Shown here piece by piece: positions 19,781-26,968 of a stretch of DNA of 64,000 nucleotides. A model generated the notes under the pieces. That model was not told the DNA's origin and made no database searches. It saw only the letters and a program-made list of their open reading frames with translations. Source of the DNA: Bradyrhizobium nanningense (lineage in GTDB: Bacteria; Pseudomonadota; Alphaproteobacteria; Rhizobiales; Xanthobacteraceae); the NCBI RefSeq assembly GCF_004114535.1, contig NZ_LBJC01000024.1:496001-560000 (forward strand), written 5' to 3'. A program made the translations under genes and the position numbers. Numbering within the stretch: the first letter of the stretch is position 1; every line of letters starts with the position of its first letter.

Positions 19781-21298
19781 ATGAAATACGGGGATGATCG
19801 GACGGGGCTGCGCATTCGGGGGAAGCGCGCGGGCTCGTTCTGGACGGGGACGATGCTGATGCTGGGGCTTCTCGCAGCGCCAGGTTGCGTCAGCGCGGCG
19901 GACGCGCCGGTCGGCGACCAGGCGCCGATGCAGGCGCCGGATCTCGGTGTGTCGCCGGTCGCGACGATCGCGCCGGCGAGGACGCGTTTTCTCTCGCTTG
20001 GTATCGGCAAATCTGTCGTCATCGACCTGCCCCGCGAGGTCAAGGACGTGCTGGTGGCCGATCCCAAGATCGCCAATGCGGTCATCCGCTCGGCTCAGCG
20101 CGCCTATATCATCGGTGGTCAGGTCGGCCAGACCAACGTCGTCTTCTTCGCCGCCGACGGCCAGCAGGTCGCCTCCTATGACATCGCGGTGAAGCGCGAT
20201 CTCAACGGCATGCGCGCGGCCCTGCGGCAGTCGCTGCCGGGCGTGCAGATCGAGGGCGTCGGCGACAGCGTGATGCTGACCGGATCGGTGTCGAGCCCGG
20301 TCGAGGCGCAGCAGGCCGGCGACGTCGCCGCAAAGCTGGTCGGCGGATCGGACAAGGTCGTCAACAACATCGTCGTGCGCGGCCGCGACCAGGTGATGCT
20401 CAAGGTCGTCGTCGGCGAAGTGCGCCGTGACATCGTCAAACAGCTCGGCGTCGATCTCAGCGCCAGCCTGAATGCCGGCACGGCGGTGGTGAATTTCAAC
20501 AATTCCAACCCGTTCTCGGTCTCGGGCGGACCGATCGTCGGCAGCAACGGGCTCGGCGTCGCCGGCCTCGCCAAGGGCGTCGCGACCGTCAGCGCCACCA
20601 TGCGCGCGATGGAAAGCGCCGGTGTCATGCGGACGCTCGCCGAACCGAGCCTGACGGCGATCTCGGGCGAATCCGCCACCTTCATCGCCGGCGGCGAATT
20701 CCCCATCCCCGCAGGCTATTCCTGCGATCCGGTCACCCACGTCTGTACCACCCAGGTCACCTACAAGAAGTTCGGCATCTCCCTGAACTTCACTCCGGTC
20801 GTGCTGAGCGAAGGCCGCATCAGCCTGCGCGTGATGACCGAGGTCTCGGAGCTGTCGAATACGAATTCGATCACGTTGACCCAGGCGGTGTCCTCGACCT
20901 CGAGCAACTCGATCACCATCCCCTCGGTCCAGACCCGCCGCGCCGAAACCACGCTCGAAATTCCCTCGGGCGGCTCGATGGCGATGGCCGGCCTGATCCA
21001 GCAGCAGACCAAGCAGGCGATCAACGGCCTGCCCGGTGTCGACCAGGTGCCGATCATCGGCGCGCTGTTCCGCAGCCAGGACTTCGTCAACAACGAGACC
21101 GAATTGATGGTGATCGTGACGCCCTATGTGGTGCGCGCAGTCGCCCAGAAGGAATTGGCGCGGCCCGACGACGGCTTCGCGCCGGCCTCCGATGCGCAGA
21201 CGGCGCTGCTCGGCCGCATGAACCGCCTCTACGGCATCACGCGGCGCGTCGATCCGATCAACGGCACGCCCGGCGATTTCGGCTTCATCATCGACTGA
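19781..21298 (+). CDS. cpaC: Flp pilus secretin CpaC/RcpA
   Basis: CpaC is the outer-membrane secretin ring of the tad pilus. The 505-residue product has a signal sequence (hydrophobic core near 22-36, cut near residue 40) and an N-terminal pilus-assembly/STN-like domain with LGIGKSVVIDLPREVKDVLV. A BON-type segment follows around 130-185, then a C-terminal secretin domain with AEPSLTAISGESATFIAGGEFP, GISLNFTPVVL, and the closing LPGVDQVPIIGALFRSQDF. The length is normal for the family. It sits between cpaB and cpaD. Confidence 0.96.
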   Translation: MKYGDDRTGLRIRGKRAGSFWTGTMLMLGLLAAPGCVSAADAPVGDQAPMQAPDLGVSPVATIAPARTRFLSLGIGKSVVIDLPREVKDVLVADPKIANAVIRSAQRAYIIGGQVGQTNVVFFAADGQQVASYDIAVKRDLNGMRAALRQSLPGVQIEGVGDSVMLTGSVSSPVEAQQAGDVAAKLVGGSDKVVNNIVVRGRDQVMLKVVVGEVRRDIVKQLGVDLSASLNAGTAVVNFNNSNPFSVSGGPIVGSNGLGVAGLAKGVATVSATMRAMESAGVMRTLAEPSLTAISGESATFIAGGEFPIPAGYSCDPVTHVCTTQVTYKKFGISLNFTPVVLSEGRISLRVMTEVSELSNTNSITLTQAVSSTSSNSITIPSVQTRRAETTLEIPSGGSMAMAGLIQQQTKQAINGLPGVDQVPIIGALFRSQDFVNNETELMVIVTPYVVRAVAQKELARPDDGFAPASDAQTALLGRMNRLYGITRRVDPINGTPGDFGFIID

Positions 21299-21361
21299 GG
21301 CGAACGGTTTGGAGACCGGGGCAAGAACAGGCCAAGACACGGGGCAAAAGGGGACTGGGCG

Positions 21362-22096
21362 ATGACGACAACATCAGCCGATCGACGTCGCAGCTTTGGG
21401 ATCGCGCTGGCATTGACTGGGCTGTCCGTCATGCTCGGCGCTTGCAACACCACCGGCGAGATCGTCACCCAGACGGTGCCGACCGATTACCGCCAGCGTC
21501 ACCCGATCGCGGTGCAGGAGGGCAAGAAGTCGATCGTGATCTTCGTCGGCAAGGCGCGAGGCGGTCTTTCTGCCGCGCAGCACTCTGATGTCGCGGGCAT
21601 TGCGCAGGACTGGGTGCGCGAAGGCACCGGCTCCGTCGTCGTCGACGTCCCCGTCGACAGCGCGAATTCGCGCGCGGCGGCCACAACCTATCGGGAGATC
21701 CATTCCGTGCTCGCATCCGGCGGCGTGCCGTCGCGGGCCATTGTCCAGCATCCCTATCGCCCTGAAGACCCCGGGCTGCTGCCCACCATCCGCCTCAGCT
21801 ATTCGAAGATCACCGCCGTTGCAGGTCCCTGCGGTCTGTGGCCGGAAGACGTCGGCCCCTCCATCCTCGATCCCGGCTACAACGAGAACCGGCCCTATTT
21901 CAATCTGGGCTGCGCCAGCCAGCGCAACCTCGCGGCAATGATCGACAACCCGGCCGATCTCGAGCAGCCGCGATCCGAGACGCCCTCCTATACCGCGCGG
22001 CGCAACATCGCCTTCGAGCGCTATCGCAAAGGCACCGCGATCGCGTCTCCCAATCCCGAGGCCGACAAGGCCAAGCTCAGCGATACCGGCAAATGA
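21362..22096 (+). CDS. cpaD: Flp pilus assembly lipoprotein CpaD
   Basis: CpaD is an outer-membrane lipoprotein accessory to the tad secretin. The 244-residue product has a lipoprotein signal with lipobox MLGAC (Cys28). It has the alphaproteobacterial CpaD hallmarks: TDYRQRHPI near the N-terminus and the block NRPYFNLGCASQRNLAAMIDNP near residues 175-200. It is the best marker that this is the alphaproteobacterial version of the locus. The stop overlaps the start of cpaE as ATGA, implying coupled translation. Confidence 0.94.
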   Translation: MTTTSADRRRSFGIALALTGLSVMLGACNTTGEIVTQTVPTDYRQRHPIAVQEGKKSIVIFVGKARGGLSAAQHSDVAGIAQDWVREGTGSVVVDVPVDSANSRAAATTYREIHSVLASGGVPSRAIVQHPYRPEDPGLLPTIRLSYSKITAVAGPCGLWPEDVGPSILDPGYNENRPYFNLGCASQRNLAAMIDNPADLEQPRSETPSYTARRNIAFERYRKGTAIASPNPEADKAKLSDTGK

Positions 22097-23382
22097 CACG
22101 GCTCCACGACGAAGACGCGGACGATCCGCAGCACCCCGAGGAACACATCGCGCCGGTTCCTCGCATCTCGGTGCAGGCCTTTTGCGAGACCGAACAGACG
22201 CTCGCCGCAGTGACCGCGGCGGGGCAGGACCGCCGGCTCGCCAAGGCGCACCTCACCGCCAAGGACGGCGGCCTTGCCGCGGCGATCGAAGTCTATGAAT
22301 CGATGCCGACGCCGAACGTGATCGTGATCGAATCCGACGGCACGCGCGACATCCTCGAGGGATTGGACGACCTCGCCGGCGTCTGCGACCCCGGCACGCG
22401 TGTGGTCGTGATCGGCAATCCCAACGACACGGCGCCCTATCGCGAGCTCGTGCGCCGCGGCGTCAACGATTATGTGGTCGGACCTGTCGAAACCCTCGAC
22501 GTCGTCCGCTCGATCTGCAGCCTGTTCTCGGCCTCCGAGACCATCATCACCGGCCGCGTCATCGCAGTGGTCGGCGCCAAGGGCGGCGTCGGCGCCTCCA
22601 CCGTCGCGCACAATGTGGCCTGGACCATCGCCCGCGACCTTTCGCTCGATTCAGTCGTGATCGACCTCGACCTCGCCTTCGGCACCGCGAGCCTCGACTA
22701 CAACCAGGATCCGGTACAGGGCATCGCCAACGCCGTGCTGTCGCAGGACCGGCCGGACACGGCGCTGATGGAGCGCCTGCTCGCCAAATGCACCGAGCGC
22801 CTCAGCCTGCTCGCTGCGCCTGCCACCCTTGACCGCGTCTACGATTTCGGCGCCGAAGCCTTCGACGCCGTGTTCGACACGCTGCGCATGACCACGCCCT
22901 GCATCGTGCTCGACGTTCCCCACCAATGGTCGGGCTGGACGCGGCGCGCGCTGGTGAACGCCGACGACATCGTGATCGTCGCCGAGCCCGATCTCGCGAA
23001 CTTGCGCAACACCAAGAACATGCTGAGCGTGCTGAAAGCGGCGCGGCCGAACGACCGGCCGCCGCTGTACTGTCTCAACCAGGTCGGCATGCACAAGCGC
23101 GCGGAGATCGACGTCAAGGCGTTCGCCAAGACCATGGAGAGCCAGCCGATCGCGGTGATCCCGTTCGATTCGAAGCTGTTCTCGACCGCGGCCAATAACG
23201 GCCAGATGATCGCGGAAGTCTCCAAGAACCACCGCACCTCCGCGCTGTTTCAGAGCATGGCGAACCGCCTCGCCGGCCGCGGCGAGGTGAAGAAGCCGAA
23301 GCGTTCGCTGCTGGAGCCACTGCTGAGGAAGCTGAAGGGCCGGCCGGGCCGCCCATCGGCCCCGCATCGTAAGGCGTCGTAA
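22093..23382 (+). CDS. cpaE: Pilus assembly ATPase CpaE (MinD/ParA-like)
   Basis: CpaE localises the tad pilus machine. The 429-residue product has an N-terminal receiver-like domain (about 25-150) and a MinD/ParA-type ATPase domain. The deviant Walker A motif GAKGGVGASTVAHNVAW starts near residue 159, and VIDLDLAFG follows. It starts at the ATG overlapping the cpaD stop. In most alphaproteobacterial tad loci cpaF, tadB and tadC follow here. In this window the next gene is convergent tadD, so the motor genes must be elsewhere or absent. Confidence 0.93.
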   Translation: MTRLHDEDADDPQHPEEHIAPVPRISVQAFCETEQTLAAVTAAGQDRRLAKAHLTAKDGGLAAAIEVYESMPTPNVIVIESDGTRDILEGLDDLAGVCDPGTRVVVIGNPNDTAPYRELVRRGVNDYVVGPVETLDVVRSICSLFSASETIITGRVIAVVGAKGGVGASTVAHNVAWTIARDLSLDSVVIDLDLAFGTASLDYNQDPVQGIANAVLSQDRPDTALMERLLAKCTERLSLLAAPATLDRVYDFGAEAFDAVFDTLRMTTPCIVLDVPHQWSGWTRRALVNADDIVIVAEPDLANLRNTKNMLSVLKAARPNDRPPLYCLNQVGMHKRAEIDVKAFAKTMESQPIAVIPFDSKLFSTAANNGQMIAEVSKNHRTSALFQSMANRLAGRGEVKKPKRSLLEPLLRKLKGRPGRPSAPHRKAS

Positions 23383-23390
23383 ACTGACAC

Positions 23391-23417
23391 CAAAAAGGGC
23401 GGACTACTTGTCCGCCC
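23391..23417 (-). terminator. Intrinsic terminator at the end of tadD
   Basis: The hairpin GGGCGGAC-TACTT-GTCCGCCC (23397-23417) is followed, on the minus strand, by a run of five T residues (23392-23396). The hairpin overlaps the last codons and the stop of tadD. It may also slow transcription arriving from cpaE on the other strand. Confidence 0.8.
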
Positions 23418-24177
23418 GTTGCTGCTTCTTCGCCAATAGCTGCCGCAGCGCCGTGACCTTGGCCGCCGCCTGGTCCGGCGGCAAATCTGCCTTCACGAGG
23501 ATTTCGGCCTCGGCCTCGCGGCCCTGCAATCCCAGCACCAGAGCCAGATTGGCGCGGACCCGCGCATCGTTCTGATTGCGCTGATAAGCGCGGCCGAGCA
23601 CCTGTTCGGCCTTCGGCAGATTGTTTTGCAGCATATAGGACAGGCCGAGATTGGACAGCACGGTCGGCTCGTTCGGCACGATCTTCAACGCCGCGGCGTA
23701 GTATTGCTGCGCTTCCTCGTTGCGGCCGAGCTGGTCGAGCGCCGCGCCCTGCGCCGACAGGATGCGCCAGTCGGGGTCCTCGGGCGTATGCGCGCGGCTG
23801 AGGACGTCGAAGGCCTGCTGGAAATTGCCGCTGTCGGCGAGCGCGCGGCCATAGCCGGCGAGCAGCGCCTTGTTGCTGGGATGGGCGAGTACGGCCTGTT
23901 CCAGCACCGCGACCGCCTGCGCGCGCTGGCCGCTGTCGCGCAGCGCCTTGCCGTATTCGAGCGCGATTGCGGGATCGCTGGGCTTGGCGCGGTAACGCTC
24001 GCGGAGTGCGTCCATCTCCGGCCGGGCGTTGGCGTTGGCGGCGGGCTCCTGCTTGCCGCCGAGCGCACCGGTGACGTCCTCGAGGCCGGTGGTCTGACAG
24101 CCGCCGAGGGCAAGGATCAGAACGGCGGACCACAGAAATCTCGCCGGGGGAGAGGCGAGGGACAAACGCTTGGACAT
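23404..24177 (-). CDS. tadD: TadD-like tetratricopeptide-repeat lipoprotein
   Basis: The 257-residue product has a lipoprotein signal with lipobox ALGGC (Cys27) followed by several TPR units spread over residues 60-230. Examples are ALEYGKALRDSGQRAQAV, ALLAGYGRALADSGNFQQAF and VLSNLGLSYMLQNNLPKAE. TadD is a TPR lipoprotein of tad pilus loci thought to help assembly of the secretion channel. I used the ATG at 24175-24177; a TTG six codons upstream is possible. It converges on cpaE, with a terminator hairpin at the junction and a perfect 9-bp inverted repeat just before the start codon. Confidence 0.88.
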   Translation of the reverse strand: MSKRLSLASPPARFLWSAVLILALGGCQTTGLEDVTGALGGKQEPAANANARPEMDALRERYRAKPSDPAIALEYGKALRDSGQRAQAVAVLEQAVLAHPSNKALLAGYGRALADSGNFQQAFDVLSRAHTPEDPDWRILSAQGAALDQLGRNEEAQQYYAAALKIVPNEPTVLSNLGLSYMLQNNLPKAEQVLGRAYQRNQNDARVRANLALVLGLQGREAEAEILVKADLPPDQAAAKVTALRQLLAKKQQRADK

Positions 24178-24178
24178 A

Positions 24179-24205
24179 CTCTGATCACTCGGCAACTGAT
24201 CAGAG
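24179..24205. promoter_or_regulatory. Perfect 9-bp inverted repeat before tadD
   Basis: CTCTGATCA, 9 bases, TGATCAGAG. It ends one base before the tadD start codon, so it would form a hairpin in the leader RNA over the ribosome-binding region or serve as an operator. No known binding consensus was recognised. Confidence 0.5.
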
Positions 24206-24257
24206 ATGCTTACCGATTAACGCTAAAGTCCCGTTAAGGACGCGGAGCCCTTGCGTC

Positions 24258-24503
24258 TCAATCGACGAATTCAGCACCGAACTCGCAGCCGATGCGCCAG
24301 CGCAGGCGGCATTGGCGGGAATAATCCGGCGCGAAGATGATGGTGAATTGCGGCGGCACTTCCAGAAATTCCGCCACCACCTTCACGCCACCATCCGAGA
24401 TATCCGTGATCGTGCAGTCCCGCGGCAGCGAGCCCGCGCCAAAATGGATCTTGGCGAGCCGGCTGCACACCCGACGTTCGCTTCTCCGGCGATTTGCAAG
24501 CAT
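24258..24503 (-). CDS. PilZ-domain protein
   Basis: A single-domain, 81-residue PilZ protein. It carries the two c-di-GMP contacts of the family: an arginine-rich N-terminal motif (RRRSERRVCSR) and TDISDGGVKV, fitting (D/N)xSxxG. PilZ domains act as c-di-GMP receptors. Its place between the tad locus and comM, and the presence of two diguanylate cyclase genes at the right end of the window, fit such signalling but show no direct link. The ATG at 24501-24503 is the likely start. The 227 bp between it and comM show no gene. Confidence 0.88.
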   Translation of the reverse strand: MLANRRRSERRVCSRLAKIHFGAGSLPRDCTITDISDGGVKVVAEFLEVPPQFTIIFAPDYSRQCRLRWRIGCEFGAEFVD

Positions 24504-24730
24504 TTGAATTGTTCACCCGTTAGACCACGGCCCATCCCGCAGGCTTAGGAGTAGCGAACATTCGTTGGAATGTGCTGAGGACAGAAGCCGGCATTCGAAG
24601 CGTAGTGTCGGCTTGGCGTTTACGACTTGTTAGGGATGCCCGCCTTCCCCGAACGTTCCTGTATTGTTCTTGCGAAGAGAGCCAGGCTCTGCTACCCCTA
24701 ATTGTGCGAGAGGGGCAGGCTGGTTTGAGC

Positions 24731-26269
24731 ATGGTTCAGCGGGTTTCCACCGTCGCCTTTGAGGGGATCGAGGCCCGCGCGGTCGACGTGCAGGTCCAGG
24801 TCGCGCCGGGCTTGCCGGCCTTTGCCATCGTCGGCCTGCCGGACAAGGCGGTGTCGGAGGCGCGCGAGCGGGTGCGCTCGGCGTTGATCGCCTCGGGGCT
24901 GGCATTGCCGGCGCGCCGGATCATCGTCAATCTGGCGCCGGCCGACCTGCCCAAGGAAGGCAGCCATTACGACCTGCCGATCGCGCTCGGCCTGATGGCG
25001 GCGATCGGGGCGATCCCGCCGGATGCGCTGACCGGCTTCACCGTTCTCGGCGAACTCGGCCTCGACGGCTCGATCGCGCCCGTGGCCGGCGTTCTTCCCG
25101 CCGCCATCGGCGCCAATATGCGCGAGGAAGGGCTGATCTGCCCGGCGGCTTGCGGCTCCGAAGCGGCATGGGCGAGCCCGGACATCCAGATCATCGCAGC
25201 AAGCTCGCTGATCCAGATCGCCAACCATTTCAAGGGCACGCAGGTGCTGTCGCGGCCCTCGCCGAAGGTCCACGAAGCCGCGGCGTCCACGCTCGACCTG
25301 CGCGACATCAAAGGTCAGGAAAGCGCCAAGCGGGCGCTGGAGATCGCAGCTGCCGGCGGCCATCATCTGCTCATGATCGGCGCGCCCGGCGCCGGCAAGT
25401 CGATGCTGGCGGCACGGCTGCCCTCGATCCTGCCGCCGCTGTCGCCGGGCGAACTGCTCGAAGTCTCGATGATCGCCTCCGTTGCCGGCGAGATCGAAGG
25501 CGGCGCGCTGACGGCGCGGCGGCCGTTCCGCTCGCCGCATCATTCCGCGAGCATGGCCGCGCTCACCGGCGGCGGCATGCGCGCCAAGCCCGGCGAGATC
25601 TCGCTGGCGCATCAGGGCGTGCTGTTCCTCGACGAGCTGCCCGAATTCGATCCGCGCGTGCTGGATTCGCTGCGGCAACCGCTGGAGAACGGCGACGTCG
25701 CGGTGTCGCGCGCCAATCACCGCGTCACCTACCCTGCCCGCTTCATGCTGGTCGCGGCGATGAATCCGTGCCGCTGCGGCAACGCGTTCGAGCCGGGCTA
25801 TGCCTGCAAGCGCGGCCGCATCGACCGCTGCACCGGCGACTACCAGGCGCGCATCTCGGGCCCGTTGATGGACCGCATCGATCTTCGCATCGAGGTGCCG
25901 GCCGTGACCGCGGCCGATCTGATCCTGCCGCCGCCGGCGGAGGGCTCGGCCGAGGTCGCCGCGCGCGTGGCGGCGGCGCGCGACATCCAGCTCGCACGTT
26001 ACGCCGATGCCGGCCTGCCCAAAGTTCGCACCAATGCCGAGGCGCCCGCCTCGGTGCTGGAGGAGATCGCCAAGCCGGACGCGCAGGGTCAAAAATTGCT
26101 GCGCGACGCCGCCGAGACGATGCGGCTGTCGGCGCGCGGCTATCACCGCGTGCTGCGGGTGGCGCGCACGCTGGCCGACCTCGATCATGCCGACAAGATC
26201 GGCCGGCTGCATCTCGCCGAAGCGCTGTCCTATCGCGCACTCGCGGAGGATGTGCGGCAGATGGCTTGA
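24731..26269 (+). CDS. comM: YifB/ComM family AAA ATPase (Mg-chelatase-like)
   Basis: ComM-type helicases promote branch migration during natural transformation; in other bacteria the role is less clear. The 512-residue product has the N-terminal ChlI-like domain with APGLPAFAIVGLPDKAVSEA, and the Walker A motif GAPGAGKSML near residue 217. FLDELPEFDPRVLDSLRQP (Walker B region), a four-cysteine zinc segment (NPCRCGN..YACKRGRIDRC) and the C-terminal SARGYHRVLRVARTLADL motif follow. The ATG at 24731 matches the family N-terminus; the open frame upstream to 24572 is out of family. Confidence 0.93.
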   Translation: MVQRVSTVAFEGIEARAVDVQVQVAPGLPAFAIVGLPDKAVSEARERVRSALIASGLALPARRIIVNLAPADLPKEGSHYDLPIALGLMAAIGAIPPDALTGFTVLGELGLDGSIAPVAGVLPAAIGANMREEGLICPAACGSEAAWASPDIQIIAASSLIQIANHFKGTQVLSRPSPKVHEAAASTLDLRDIKGQESAKRALEIAAAGGHHLLMIGAPGAGKSMLAARLPSILPPLSPGELLEVSMIASVAGEIEGGALTARRPFRSPHHSASMAALTGGGMRAKPGEISLAHQGVLFLDELPEFDPRVLDSLRQPLENGDVAVSRANHRVTYPARFMLVAAMNPCRCGNAFEPGYACKRGRIDRCTGDYQARISGPLMDRIDLRIEVPAVTAADLILPPPAEGSAEVAARVAAARDIQLARYADAGLPKVRTNAEAPASVLEEIAKPDAQGQKLLRDAAETMRLSARGYHRVLRVARTLADLDHADKIGRLHLAEALSYRALAEDVRQMA

Positions 26270-26378
26270 TCATACCGCGCATCAACCCGGCGGTAACGAG
26301 TTTCCTTTACGCTCTGCAAACCATACGGCCCGCTGATTTCGGTTTCGCGTTCCCGAGGGCCCCGGCGAGTAGAGTGTC

Positions 26379-26846
26379 ATGTTGCGTTTCAAGATCCTGG
26401 CCTCGGTCGTTCCCGTGTTGGCGGCTGCGGTGTTTGCCCGCGCCGAGATCGGATCGGTCTCACATCCCTGCATCGCCCTCGGCGAAACCTCGGTCGAGCT
26501 GACGTCGCTGTTCTGGACCGCCGGCGTGCACGTCGCCTTCACCGAAGATCCGGAACGGGCCACGGTACGGGTGCAGGTCACTGACGATGCCGACGCTGCG
26601 GACTTCACCGTGGTCGACGACGGCCTCGGTTCCGAGCCGGATTCCTGTCAGGCCAATCCCTCGACGCGCCTCGTCTCGATAGCCGCTCAGCCGGTCGATG
26701 GCGGCCAGGTGATCTATCTCTCCACCGAAGGACCGGCGGATTACCGCATCTATGTGCGCTCGAAGTCGTTCTCGCAGCGCGAGGCGGCGGCGCTGATCGT
26801 CGGCGCCCGCGACAGCCACCGCCATCTCCAGGCGGCTTCGCTCTGA
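26379..26846 (+). CDS. Small exported protein of unknown function
   Basis: The 155-residue product has a likely signal peptide (LRFKILASVVPVLAAAVFARA, cut near residue 22). The mature domain has two cysteines (HPC and DSC) that could form a disulfide. I recognise no family motif. It lies 109 bp after comM and about 120 bp before the hybrid kinase, all rightward, and could be transcribed with the kinase. Start ATG 26379; the ribosome site is weak. Confidence 0.65.
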   Translation: MLRFKILASVVPVLAAAVFARAEIGSVSHPCIALGETSVELTSLFWTAGVHVAFTEDPERATVRVQVTDDADAADFTVVDDGLGSEPDSCQANPSTRLVSIAAQPVDGGQVIYLSTEGPADYRIYVRSKSFSQREAAALIVGARDSHRHLQAASL

Positions 26847-26968
26847 AGCGTTAATACCTCATCAACCCTGTTTGGAGGCTGAGCCGAAGCCTCAAACTGT
26901 TCGCAAGGTCGGCGGGCCATCGTCGCATACGGCAACGGGGTTTCGGACAAGAGTCGGGGTCGGTGGCG

